NCBI RefSeq assembly: GCF_900589395.1
Contig: NZ_UUIS01000027.1
Span: 255,002 to 319,001, forward strand
Direction: 5' to 3'
Source of the DNA: Pseudomonas viridiflava
GTDB taxonomy: Bacteria; Pseudomonadota; Gammaproteobacteria; Pseudomonadales; Pseudomonadaceae
Length of the DNA: 64,000 nt
Shown here: piece after piece, positions 45,652-54,021 of the stretch
How positions within the stretch are numbered: the first letter of the stretch is position 1
Layout of the letters: every line of letters begins with the position of its first letter
Notes under the pieces: generated by a model
Told to the model about the DNA's origin: nothing
Database searches by the model: none
The model's input: the letters and a program-made list of their open reading frames with translations, nothing else
Program-made: the position numbers and the translations under genes

Positions 45652-46133
45652 GACTCGGCACTCCATGACGCATACCCGGTCGTGCCCGCCGTATGGTGCG
45701 TCCAGATAATGTCGCGGTAACGGATGGCAACATGCTCTTGCGGCTGGGCATCGCCTTGCATCAGCACATGCGGCATATCCAGGGTCAGTTCGGTCAGCAA
45801 CCCGCCGCGGATTTCCACGGTATAAAACTTCTCTTGCGCCCCGAATGCGGCGGTGCGGTAGAAATTGATGATGCAGTCAACCGGCTCACGGTTGGCCAGG
45901 GCCTGGCTCAGCAAGGGCGAAGACTTGTCGACATGCTTGGTGATGAACACCGGGCGGTGGGTGGCGTGCCGGGCGTTGTCGATATTGGCCATGTTGTGCG
46001 CGAACGACAGCACCATGATCTCGTCGCTGTGCCCGGTCTGGCATTTATTGCCGATCGAGACCGGCGTCGAACACCCCGCTGAAATCAGGCCCTGTTTCTC
46101 GCCCTTGATGGTCATATAGCCGCAGTTCGCCAT
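45648..46133 (-). CDS. hcp: Hcp-family type VI secretion protein
   Basis: A 161-residue Hcp: CGYMTIKGEKQGLISAGCST at the start, SIGNKCQTGHSDEIMVLSF, THRPVFITKHVDKSSPLLSQ, then FYTVEIRGGLLTELTLDMPH in the closing part. Hexameric Hcp rings form the inner tube of the type VI apparatus and can carry cargo effectors. AAGGAGG sets the ATG at 46133. No tss, vgrG or other core genes are near, so this is an orphan hcp-effector-immunity module relying on machinery encoded elsewhere. Confidence 0.92.
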   Translation of the reverse strand: MANCGYMTIKGEKQGLISAGCSTPVSIGNKCQTGHSDEIMVLSFAHNMANIDNARHATHRPVFITKHVDKSSPLLSQALANREPVDCIINFYRTAAFGAQEKFYTVEIRGGLLTELTLDMPHVLMQGDAQPQEHVAIRYRDIIWTHHTAGTTGYASWSAES

Positions 46134-46307
46134 GACGGTCCTCCTTGATAAATGGAGGACCAGTCTATTTTCGAGCTTCCCGGCGATATGTAGGACATGT
46201 CCGAAATGGCTGTTGCCAATGGCCATTGATGTTCAAGTTGATGAGTATTTTCAGCCTGACACCGAGTCTGATGAAAGGGTCATCAATGCCTTGCCCAGTG
46301 GAAGGGA

Positions 46308-46830
46308 GGACGCTGTGCTGGGTGGCGACCCGACGATGAAGCCAGCAGCAACGGTACATAGGCAGCGCCTGTAAAGCAGCCATCGCCGGCAAGCCGCCTC
46401 TCACGGTCTGATGCCAGGCACAAAATCCGGGGTGCTCATCGAACCTGTGGGAGGGGGCTCTGCCCGCGATGAGGCCAGCAAAGGCGGTATACATGAAGCG
46501 GCTGTAAACCTGTCATCGCCGACCGCCTCCCACGATCCTGTGTCAGGCGCGAGATCCTGGGCGACATCATCTTGTGGGAGGGGGCTCTGCCCCGGGCGGC
46601 GATCCGACGATAAGGCCAGCAGGGACAGTACACAGGCAGCACCTGTAAAGCAGTCATCACCGGCAAGCCGCCTCCCACGGTCCTGTGTCAGGCGCGAGAT
46701 CCTGAGCGACATCAATCTTGTGGGAGGGGGCTCTGCCCCGGGCGGCCATCCGACGATGAGGCCAGCAGGGACAGTACACAGGCAGCACCTGTAAAGCAGT
46801 CATCACCGGCAAGCCGCCTCCCACGATCTA
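46308..46830. repeat. array of four REP-like units
   Basis: Four units, each headed by TGTGGGAGGGGGCTCTGCCC or a degraded form and closed by CCGGCAAGCCGCCTCCCAC, start near 46308, 46446, 46573 and 46719. The last two are nearly identical with a period of 146 bp; the others are diverged. Unit ends are complementary. No CRISPR-like spacers. The array lies between hcp and the BRO-N gene; the BRO-N stop codon lies at its edge. Confidence 0.75.
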
Positions 46831-47340
46831 CCGCCCAATACACCCCCGCCACCAAGACCCACCAGCCTTGCCAGCCTCCGGCACCGCCAGCACCTGCGGC
46901 ATGTCCCGCAACCGTACCCACGGCTCGTTCTGCCAATGCAGCACACTCATCGACAGCCCCGGCCACTGCAACACACTCAACACCGGCGCCAGTTGCTCAT
47001 CGCTCGACGGCGGCGCATCACGCAAGGCTGCCACCACCTCATTGGTAATCCAGCGCCGCAAGCCACGCTGCTCGGGGTGATAGTGATGCACCAGCAAGGC
47101 ATACACCCCCGACTCGCTGACCATCAGCTCTGACTCACACTCGCCATGGCTTTCCAGCCATAGCGTACGACGCTGGTCCGGGTCGAGCTTGAAGGTGGTG
47201 CGTTCGTTCAGGGGCCAAGAGATGAGTTTGCTCAGGTCACGGGCGCAGAACCAGGCCTGGTTTTCCAGGATAAGGGCGCGGAGTTGACGGTGGTGGCGGA
47301 TGAAGATGGTGGGGGCGAATGTGTATGGATTGTTATGCAT
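46828..47340 (-). CDS. BRO-N domain protein (phage antirepressor type)
   Basis: A 170-residue protein with an N-terminal BRO-N domain: HHRQLRALILENQAWFCARD, SKLISWPLNERTTFKLDPDQ, then SESGVYALLVHHYHPEQ and RGLRRWITNEVVAALRD. BRO-N proteins bind DNA and often come from phages. No known C-terminal domain follows. Two inverted-repeat sets lie directly upstream (47348-47389 and 47473-47507) and could be its operators. The stop codon abuts the repeat array. Confidence 0.8.
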   Translation of the reverse strand: MHNNPYTFAPTIFIRHHRQLRALILENQAWFCARDLSKLISWPLNERTTFKLDPDQRRTLWLESHGECESELMVSESGVYALLVHHYHPEQRGLRRWITNEVVAALRDAPPSSDEQLAPVLSVLQWPGLSMSVLHWQNEPWVRLRDMPQVLAVPEAGKAGGSWWRGCIGR

Positions 47341-47347
47341 GATAAAT

Positions 47348-47389
47348 CTCTACGTTTGGATGGAAATGGTGCTGACGACCAACGTAGAG
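47348..47389. promoter_or_regulatory. inverted repeat next to the BRO-N start
   Basis: CTCTACGTT (47348-47356) and AACGTAGAG (47381-47389) are perfect 9-bp inverted repeats separated by 24 bases, beginning 8 bases upstream of the BRO-N start codon. The same half-site recurs at 47473. Confidence 0.5.
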
Positions 47390-47472
47390 AGGCGAAGAAA
47401 TCCCAACGACGTCCACCAAAGGCCGGTAGCCTCTCTTTCATCGAGGGGCTTGGGCAGCTTGGTGAGCGCTTA

Positions 47473-47507
47473 TCTACGTTGGGTGTTTCTTAGGCACCAA
47501 GGGTAGA
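47473..47507. promoter_or_regulatory. second inverted repeat upstream of the BRO-N gene
   Basis: TCTACGTTGGGTG pairs imperfectly with CACCAAGGGTAGA around a 9-base loop. The CTACGTT core matches the 47348 site. It may be a second operator or a terminator for the HNH gene, which ends at 47614 on the same strand. Confidence 0.4.
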
Positions 47508-47613
47508 GGATACGGAACACGTCAAAATTCAGGAATGCAGCAAAAGCTGAGAGTCGTGTAAGAAATTTCAGCTGTGCTACGAGGTTTGCTGGTGAGCTTT
47601 CGCAGGTCGCGTT

Positions 47614-48513
47614 CTAGAGCGCTTTACGCATCTGCCAATGCGCGCGCACTGCTTCCAAACTGGGTTGATCAATCAATCGATCAGGCAGTTGCATCGGAGT
47701 ATTTTCAAGGGATTGGTACTCACTCGCCTTGAGTTGAGCTGACAGACCTACTTGCATAGTTTCAGGTTCAATCCACAAGAGCCCAAGATCGAACAGTGTA
47801 TGAATATCTGCTCGAAGCAGCAGCCCATTGCTGACCACATTCGTTTCTGCGCCTAGATAAGGAACGATATGTGCGGCCTCTAGCAACGCTTCGATGGCGC
47901 ATCCGGTCACGGCGCATCGTGCCGAATAAGCATTCAAGATCTTTTTACGAAAAGCCCCTTGGCCTTGGCGGCGAACGATGGTCGCAAGTATGCGTTTGCG
48001 TGCATCGATCAGATCAGAAGGATCAAATATCTCTTGGGTCGCCAGCTCCGCCTCTACGCTGGCTATCGTAGGCAGTTTAATACGTTCACGGTGCAGGATG
48101 AATTTTGTAGGGCCTGCTCCTTCGTGACTGTGATGCAAGAACCGCCCTTCGAAGATAAAGCCATAGTCGGGGTGTTCATTTTTCTTCTTTCGATAAAAGA
48201 CCAGTAGTTCAAGACCACGCTCGCTATGTTCTGTAATGAGTTTGTCGGTTCGTCCCATGAGCTGGCCGTCCATGTAGAGTACATCGCCGTCTAGAAAGTC
48301 CTCGTACTGGGTCCTGTCTGGCGTTTTACTCTCGGTGACGAATAGCCAGACAGAATGGAAGCCTTGAGGTTTGAAAATCCCATTCTTGATGCCAGCTGCA
48401 GTGATCTGGAAAAGGCTTCGAAGGTCGTCGCGGCTATAGACCTTCCCCGCCTCTAGCCGATCCGATGCAAAGACCGTCGGAAAACTGCCCTGTGTGATTT
48501 CTTTACTCGCCAC
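47614..48513 (-). CDS. HNH endonuclease, possible modification-dependent restriction enzyme
   Basis: A 299-residue protein. The N-terminal half has VYSRDDLRSLFQITAAGI, SVWLFVTESKTPDRTQYEDF and LYMDGQLMGRTDKLI, then FIFEGRFLHHSH, a layout like PUA/EVE- or SBD-type modified-base readers. The C-terminal HNH domain has RCAVTGCAIEALLEAAHIVP, LLLRADIHTLFDLGLL as separate pieces. Such fusions cut foreign modified DNA. The GTG at 48513 is preferred because GGAAAGGG lies 5 bases upstream; a TTG at 48531 is less likely. AT-richer than the neighbours. Confidence 0.78.
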   Translation of the reverse strand: MASKEITQGSFPTVFASDRLEAGKVYSRDDLRSLFQITAAGIKNGIFKPQGFHSVWLFVTESKTPDRTQYEDFLDGDVLYMDGQLMGRTDKLITEHSERGLELLVFYRKKKNEHPDYGFIFEGRFLHHSHEGAGPTKFILHRERIKLPTIASVEAELATQEIFDPSDLIDARKRILATIVRRQGQGAFRKKILNAYSARCAVTGCAIEALLEAAHIVPYLGAETNVVSNGLLLRADIHTLFDLGLLWIEPETMQVGLSAQLKASEYQSLENTPMQLPDRLIDQPSLEAVRAHWQMRKAL

Positions 48514-48829
48514 GTAATCCCTTTCCGTCAAGCTTGTAGGAAAAGGGATAGTGCAATAGCCATTACCGTGATACCACTTATTTTCAGATCAAGATGCCAG
48601 GTGCTGCTTCTCACTGTTGAGATGTAAGGCCAATCTGCATCCTCTGTAATCCGTTTCTGTTATAGCCAGCCTCCACCCAGTGGCCATCCTGCTTCATGCA
48701 GTCTCCCCAGACTTCAGAAAAAGGACCGTCCTTCATGCATCCGCGAAAACTCCACTCCCAAGCTTCAATCGGCATCGGCCCGCAGCGTTCACTCAAGTCC
48801 ATCCTGATCAAACCCAAGGGCGGTGCCTG

Positions 48830-49066
48830 ATGGATAACCTGGTCTTTGGCGTGGCGGTGACGCTTTATTTTGCCTTGGCCTATGGCCTCAAGCGGCGCCT
48901 GTATCGGAAGTGGCTGGGCATTGTGTTGGTGGTGGTGGGTCTGGTGGGGTCATTTGCAGTCATGCCTTTGGCGAGTGGCTTTGATCCGTTCAATGTTTTT
49001 CTGGTGATTTGGCTGACGGGATTGACGCTGTTTTTTGAGCGTGATCGGTACAGCGGTGTTGGTTGA
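48830..49066 (+). CDS. small membrane protein of unknown function
   Basis: A 78-residue protein with three likely membrane segments: LVFGVAVTLYFALAYGL, WLGIVLVVVGLVGSFAVM and NVFLVIWLTGLTLFF. Basic residues lie between the first two. No known family is recognised. AAGGG lies 10 bases before the ATG. It is next to a repeat array. Confidence 0.55.
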   Translation: MDNLVFGVAVTLYFALAYGLKRRLYRKWLGIVLVVVGLVGSFAVMPLASGFDPFNVFLVIWLTGLTLFFERDRYSGVG

Positions 49067-49135
49067 GGCTGGTTAGCGGCTGCTGCCGCTCCTACGGTGT
49101 AATGCCGATCAGGGAAGGTGAATTTCGTCGAATGC

Positions 49136-49560
49136 CGAACAGGTGGGAGGGCGCTCTGCTCCGGGCGGCGATCCGACGACGAGGCCAGCAAGGCCCATAC
49201 ACCTGCTGCGCCTGTCCCATCGCCATCGCCGGCAAGCCGCCTCCCACCGTCCGGTGTCAGGCACGAGATTCAGGGTCACATCAACCTGTGGTGGGCTGCT
49301 CTGCTGTGGGCGGCGATCCGGCGATCCGGCGATGAGGCCGGCAAGGCCGATCTATCTGCTGCGCCTGTTCCATCACCATCGCCAGCAGAGCTGCCTCCCA
49401 CAGTCGGTGCCAGGCCCGAAATCTAGGGCGACATCCAAACGGTGGGAGGGCTCTGTTGCGGGCGGCGATCCGACGACGAGGCCCGTAAAACAGGCACATC
49501 TGTTGCGTCTGTACCGCCGTATTCGCCAGCAGAGCTGCCTCCCACAGGTCCGCATATCGG
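49136..49560. repeat. array of three diverged REP-like units
   Basis: Three units starting near 49136, 49288 and 49440 share GGTGGGAGGG...GGCGGCGATCCG heads and AGAGCTGCCTCCCAC or AAGCCGCCTCCCAC ends with the 46.3-46.8 kb array, but are more diverged. Spacing is about 150 bp. The stretch 49067-49599 holds no other feature. Confidence 0.65.
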
Positions 49561-49599
49561 CATTAGTCCTGCCGGGAGCGGTGGTGGTTGGCGGTGGGG

Positions 49600-50490
49600 C
49601 TAGCCTTCGAACCAGCCTTTCAGTCGATCCCGAAAACTCTGGATCAGCGGTTCTCTTGACCGGCCCCGGCGTAGCGCCAGTGAGAAGGGCGCCTGATAGC
49701 CGAACGTGGTCGGCAGCAGTACCTTCAGCCGTTTCTGATCCGCCCAGAATTGCGCGTAATGCTCCGGAAGATACCCGATATACGCCCCTGACAGCACCAG
49801 GATCAGTTGCGCTTCCATCGATTCCACGGTCGCGGCGCTGTGTTTGAAGCCGTGGCGGGCCAGTTCGGACTGGCTCCAGTAGCCGCGGCCGACCATGCGT
49901 TGCTGGGTGATGACTTCGGCGGGGATGCGGCGCTGGTCGAACAGTTCGTGGCGGTCGCTGCAGTACAGCCAGTGCTGTTCGCGGTACAGGGCCTGGTACA
50001 TGAGGCCGTTCATGCGGATGGAGAAGGCGCCGATGGCCAGGTCCAGGCGGTTTTCCTGCACGCCCAGTTGCAATTGCGCCGGGCTGAGCACCGAGAGGTG
50101 CAGGTGCACGGCGGGGTGTTCCTTGCTGTAGGCACCGATGACGTCGGCCAGCGGCAGGGCCGGGTCGCTGACGGTGGAGTCGAGCACGCCCAGGTTGAGG
50201 GTGCCGCGCAATTCGCCTTTGAGGGCGGCGCTGTAGCGTTCGAAGCCTTCGAGTTCGGCGAGCAGGCGCAGGGTTTCCTGGTGGAACAGTTCGCCCTTGC
50301 TGGTCAGGCTGAAGCCGCCGCGGCCGCGATGGCAGAGCACCAGGCCGAGCTGGGTTTCGAGCTGGCTCATGTAGGTGCTGATGGCGGAGGTGGAGAGGTT
50401 GAGTTCCTGTTGCGCAGCGGCGAAGCCCTGGTGGCGAACTACGCAGGCGAAGATGCGCAGCAGTTTGAGGTCGGGCAGGGCAGAGGACAT
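49600..50490 (-). CDS. gbuR: LysR-family activator GbuR
   Basis: A 296-residue LysR protein: LPDLKLLRIFACVVRHQGFA, then STSAISTYMSQLETQLGL as recognition helix, then a ligand-binding domain. It is divergent from gbuA, the arrangement known for Pseudomonas aeruginosa where GbuR activates guanidinobutyrase in response to 4-guanidinobutyrate. That role is adopted by homology of position. GGAG precedes the ATG. A solo repeat arm lies within the 355-base intergenic region. Confidence 0.82.
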   Translation of the reverse strand: MSSALPDLKLLRIFACVVRHQGFAAAQQELNLSTSAISTYMSQLETQLGLVLCHRGRGGFSLTSKGELFHQETLRLLAELEGFERYSAALKGELRGTLNLGVLDSTVSDPALPLADVIGAYSKEHPAVHLHLSVLSPAQLQLGVQENRLDLAIGAFSIRMNGLMYQALYREQHWLYCSDRHELFDQRRIPAEVITQQRMVGRGYWSQSELARHGFKHSAATVESMEAQLILVLSGAYIGYLPEHYAQFWADQKRLKVLLPTTFGYQAPFSLALRRGRSREPLIQSFRDRLKGWFEG

Positions 50491-50578
50491 GGGGGCTCCG
50501 GGGTGAGGCGTGGTGAGTTTGGGGCTTGTGGTCGGTGGCGCGTAGTTCGGGGTTACAGGCAGTGGTTATGAGGTGGCG

Positions 50579-50606
50579 CCATCGCGGGCAGAGCCCCCTC
50601 CCACAG
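50579..50606. repeat. solo REP-like arm in the gbuR/gbuA intergenic region
   Basis: ATCGCGGGCAGAGCCCCC and TCCCACAG together read as the complement of the GTGGGAGGGGGCTCTGCCCG head of the array units. One arm only. It lies between the divergent gbuR and gbuA promoters. Confidence 0.55.
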
Positions 50607-50845
50607 AGGCTGTGTTGGATAGAGAATTGCAGCGTGTCAATGGGGTTGTAGGCTGCCTTGAGTTTACAGATCACCGCTATTGCACAGGGTTTGGATTGGA
50701 TAAGGCATCACGGGGCATCAGGCGCAGTGTAGCCGTGGATAGTTTAGAAATCTCTGAACTGAATATTTGTTGGCAGCGATTCTTCCGTTTGTCGGCGGGC
50801 ACCAGTATGGCCGCCACTTCAATGACAACCGGTGAGGCCAACTCC

Positions 50846-51805
50846 GTGGACACGACTTTCCACCAGCCCTTGGGCGGCAACGAGATGCCTCGTTTCGGCG
50901 GCATCGCCACCATGATGCGCTTGCCGCATGTGCAGGCCGCCGAGGCGCTTGACCGCCTGGATGCGGCGTTTGTCGGCATTCCGCTGGACATCGGTACCTC
51001 TCTGCGCTCCGGCACCCGTTTCGGCCCGCGCCAGATCCGCGCCGAGTCGGTGATGATCCGTCCTTACAACATGGCCACCGGTGCCGCGCCGTTCGATTCG
51101 CTGAACGTGGCCGACATTGGCGATGTGCCGATCAATACCTTCAACCTGCTCGACGCGGTGCGCATCATCGAGCAGGAATACGACCGCATCCTGGGCCATG
51201 GCATCGTGCCGCTGACCCTGGGCGGCGACCACACGCTGACGCTGCCGATCCTGCGCGCCATTCACAAGAAGCACGGCAAGGTCGGGTTGGTGCACATCGA
51301 TGCGCATGCCGACGTCAACGATCACATGTTCGGCGAGAAGATCGCCCACGGCACCACGTTCCGCCGCGCCCAGGAAGAGGGCCTGCTCGACAGCGAGCGG
51401 GTGGTGCAGATCGGCCTGCGCGCGCAGGGCTATACCGCCGAGGATTTCAACTGGAGCCGCAAGCAGGGTTTTCGCGTGGTGCAGGCTGAGGAGTGTTGGC
51501 ACAAGTCGCTGACGCCGCTGATGGCCGAGGTGCGCGAGAAGGTCGGCGGGGGGCCGGTGTACCTGTCGTTCGACATCGACGGCATCGACCCGGCCTGGGC
51601 GCCAGGCACCGGCACGCCGGAAGTCGGCGGGCTGACCACCATCCAGGCGCTAGAGATCATTCGCGGCTGCCAGGGGCTGGACCTGATTGGTTGCGATCTT
51701 GTTGAAGTGTCGCCGCCGTATGACACCACCGGCAACACCTCGCTGCTGGGCGCCAACCTGCTGTACGAAATGCTCTGCGTGTTGCCTGGCGTGGTACGCC
51801 GATGA
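50846..51805 (+). CDS. gbuA: guanidinobutyrase
   Basis: A 319-residue ureohydrolase. Family metal ligands are in GGDHTLTLP, HIDAHADVNDH and SFDIDGIDPAWAPGTGTPE. The N-terminus HQPLGGNEMPRFGGIATMM matches GbuA and not arginase or agmatinase. It hydrolyses 4-guanidinobutyrate to GABA and urea. The GTG start at 50846, with GTGAGG 8 bases upstream, gives 319 residues as in GbuA; the longer frame adds unrelated residues. ATGA overlap couples the next gene. Confidence 0.92.
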   Translation: MDTTFHQPLGGNEMPRFGGIATMMRLPHVQAAEALDRLDAAFVGIPLDIGTSLRSGTRFGPRQIRAESVMIRPYNMATGAAPFDSLNVADIGDVPINTFNLLDAVRIIEQEYDRILGHGIVPLTLGGDHTLTLPILRAIHKKHGKVGLVHIDAHADVNDHMFGEKIAHGTTFRRAQEEGLLDSERVVQIGLRAQGYTAEDFNWSRKQGFRVVQAEECWHKSLTPLMAEVREKVGGGPVYLSFDIDGIDPAWAPGTGTPEVGGLTTIQALEIIRGCQGLDLIGCDLVEVSPPYDTTGNTSLLGANLLYEMLCVLPGVVRR

Positions 51806-52191
51806 GCCGCGAAGCGGAGGTGCTGCACGCGGCGGCGGACCTGGTGGCGGCCTTTGCCAGCAACGACACGGCGCGCTATTTCGAGTGCTTCAGTGCGCAG
51901 GCCAGCTTTGCCTTTCACACCCTGGCGGCGCCGTTGAACACGCGGGCCGAGTATGAGGCGCTGTGGCAGCAATGGCAGGCCGAGGGGTTTGCGGTGCTGG
52001 GTTGTGAGTCAAGCAACGGCCGGGTGAGTGTGCAGGGGGATGCGGCGGTGTTTGTGCATGACGTCGCCACGCACATCCGCATGGCCGGGGAGGAACACCA
52101 TTTGCAAGAGCGCGAGACCATCGTGTTCCGGCAGGAGGGCGGCCGCTGGCTGGCCTGGCATGAGCATTTGTCGGTGGTCAGCCCGAGTTGA
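51802..52191 (+). CDS. SnoaL-like / DUF4440-type protein
   Basis: A 129-residue NTF2-fold protein: LHAAADLVAAFASNDTARYF, ECFSAQASFAFHT and the final ERETIVFRQEGGRWLAWHEH. The ATG overlaps the gbuA stop (ATGA), so it is translationally coupled and probably involved in the same pathway, perhaps binding an intermediate. Its own reaction is unknown. Confidence 0.8.
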   Translation: MSREAEVLHAAADLVAAFASNDTARYFECFSAQASFAFHTLAAPLNTRAEYEALWQQWQAEGFAVLGCESSNGRVSVQGDAAVFVHDVATHIRMAGEEHHLQERETIVFRQEGGRWLAWHEHLSVVSPS

Positions 52192-52206
52192 CGGCTGGCG
52201 GGGGGT

Positions 52207-52356
52207 GTAGGAGCGCGCTTGCCCGCGACCGAGTGCGGAGCGCTCGCAAAATCTCGGAAACGCTGAGAATTTACGACTGTGAACACTTTCAAAATCTGCG
52301 AAACGCTGAAAATTTACGACTGCTACGCAGCCGGTCGCGGGCAAGCGCGCTCCTAC
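52207..52356. repeat. REPIN-like palindrome with internal duplication
   Basis: The ends are GTAGGAGCGCGCTTGCCC and GGGCAAGCGCGCTCCTAC as at 20256, but at 150 bp the spacer carries two copies of a CGAAACGCTGAAAATTTACG-like unit instead of one. Located between the SnoaL-like gene and the permease gene. Confidence 0.75.
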
Positions 52357-52480
52357 TGAGTGTCAGGCAAGGATTACAAGAATCAGTTTCAACCCTGCGC
52401 CCGGGGTCAACGGGCGACCATAAAGGGTCAGCGTGCCTGCGCTGGCCTTACAACAACCGTGACAGGCGCTGGAGCAGCAC

Positions 52481-53995
52481 ATGAGCCATTCGACGCGTAC
52501 CGAAACCCGCATCGAGACCTTCGGGGTCGAGCAGATTCCCGACAGTCAACGCGATGCATCCCCCATTGACCTGTTTCGCCTGATCTTCGGCGGCGCCAAT
52601 ACCTTTGCCACGGCGGTGCTGGGCAGTTTTCCGGTGTTGTTCGGGTTGTCGTTCCAGGCCGGGGTCTGGGCCATTGTGCTAGGCGTGACGGTGGGGGCGT
52701 TGATCCTTGCGCCGATGGGCTTGTTCGGGGCGCTTAACGGCACCAACAACGCGGTGTCGTCCGGGGCGCATTTTGGCGTGCACGGGCGCATCATCGGCTC
52801 CTTTTTGTCACTGCTGACGGCGGTGGCGTTCTTTTCCCTGTCGGTGTGGAGTTCCGGTGATGCCCTGGTCGGCGGCGCGCGGCGCCTCGTCGGCCTGCCG
52901 GAAACCGACCTGAGCCTGGGGCTGGCCTATGGGCTGTTCGCGGTGCTGGTGCTGGTGGTGTGCATCTTCGGCTTTCGCTTCATGCTGTGGGTCAACAAGA
53001 TCGCGGTGTGGGCGTCGAGCCTGCTGTTTCTGCTGGGCATCCTGGCCTTTGCCGGGCCGTTCGATGCCGGTTACGCCGGCACGGTCAACCTGGCGCAGCC
53101 GGGGTTCTGGGCGGCGTTCATTGGTGCGGCCCTGCTGGCGATGAGCAACCCGGTGTCGTTCGGCGCCTTCCTGGGCGACTGGTCGCGCTACATCCCGCGT
53201 GACACCGTCAAGCGCCGCATCATGCTTGCGGTGCTGGCCGCCCAGGCCGGCACGCTGATTCCGTTTCTGTTCGGCCTGTGCACCGCCACGCTGGTGGCCA
53301 CCCAGGCGCCGCAGTACATCGAGGCCAATAACTATGTCGGCGGGCTGCTGGCGATCTCGCCGGGCTGGTTCTTCCTGCCGGTGTGCCTGATTGCGGTCAT
53401 CGGCGGGCTGTCGACCGGCACCACGGCGCTGTATGGCACAGGCCTGGACATGTCGAGCATGTTCCCGCGTCTGCTCAGCCGCGCTGGCGCCACGCTGCTG
53501 ATCGGCGTGGCGGCGATTGCCTTTATCTTCATCGGCCGCTTCACCTTCAACCTGGTGCAGAGCGTGTCGACCTTCGCGGTGCTGATCATCACCTGCACCA
53601 GCCCGTGGATGGTGGTGATGATCCTGGGCCTGATCAGCCGCCGCGGCTTCTACCACGCCGATGACCTGCAAGTGTTCACCCGTGGCCAGCGCGGCGGGCG
53701 CTACTGGTTTCACCATGGCTGGAACTGGCGCGGCCTGGGCGCCTGGATTCCCAGCGCCGTGGTGGGCCTGTGCTTCGTCAACCTGCCGGGGCAGTTCGTC
53801 GGGCCGCTGGGCGAGCTGGCCGGCGGCATCGACATCAGCCTGCCGATCACCCTGGGCCTGGCCGCGCTGCTGTACCTGACCCTGCTGCGCACTTTTGCGG
53901 AGCCCGCCTCGGTGTACGGCCCCAAGGGCGCGCACCCGATGCTGGGTCGCAAGGCCCTGAGCAACGCCGCCCCGGTGGTCACCGCCCATTCATGA
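52481..53995 (+). CDS. NCS1-family cytosine/purine-type permease
   Basis: A 504-residue inner-membrane carrier with about twelve hydrophobic segments. Family features include DLFRLIFGGANTFATAVLGS near the start, FGALNGTNNAVSSGAHFGVH, NPVSFGAFLGDWSRYIPRDT and GALYGTGLDMS-like text. NCS1 proteins take up cytosine, purines, allantoin or related nitrogen compounds. In this cluster it may import a guanidino or cyclic urea compound; that is inference. GGAG precedes the ATG. Confidence 0.87.
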   Translation: MSHSTRTETRIETFGVEQIPDSQRDASPIDLFRLIFGGANTFATAVLGSFPVLFGLSFQAGVWAIVLGVTVGALILAPMGLFGALNGTNNAVSSGAHFGVHGRIIGSFLSLLTAVAFFSLSVWSSGDALVGGARRLVGLPETDLSLGLAYGLFAVLVLVVCIFGFRFMLWVNKIAVWASSLLFLLGILAFAGPFDAGYAGTVNLAQPGFWAAFIGAALLAMSNPVSFGAFLGDWSRYIPRDTVKRRIMLAVLAAQAGTLIPFLFGLCTATLVATQAPQYIEANNYVGGLLAISPGWFFLPVCLIAVIGGLSTGTTALYGTGLDMSSMFPRLLSRAGATLLIGVAAIAFIFIGRFTFNLVQSVSTFAVLIITCTSPWMVVMILGLISRRGFYHADDLQVFTRGQRGGRYWFHHGWNWRGLGAWIPSAVVGLCFVNLPGQFVGPLGELAGGIDISLPITLGLAALLYLTLLRTFAEPASVYGPKGAHPMLGRKALSNAAPVVTAHS

Positions 53996-54021
53996 GCCCG
54001 CGCAGGCGGTGAGGTCTTGCC

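Noticed and set aside
46308..46830. Possible CRISPR array
   Set aside because: The repeats are about 146 bp apart and long, with palindromic ends shared with dispersed elements; there are no short direct repeats with unique spacers and no cas genes.
48611..48817. 68-codon minus-strand frame
   Set aside because: No signal peptide, family match or good ribosome site; composition looks accidental, though a remnant of a gene cannot be excluded.
52357..52480. Possible guanidine or TPP riboswitch before the NCS1 permease
   Set aside because: I looked for paired ACGR-loop hairpins and for the conserved TPP or ykkC cores and found none.
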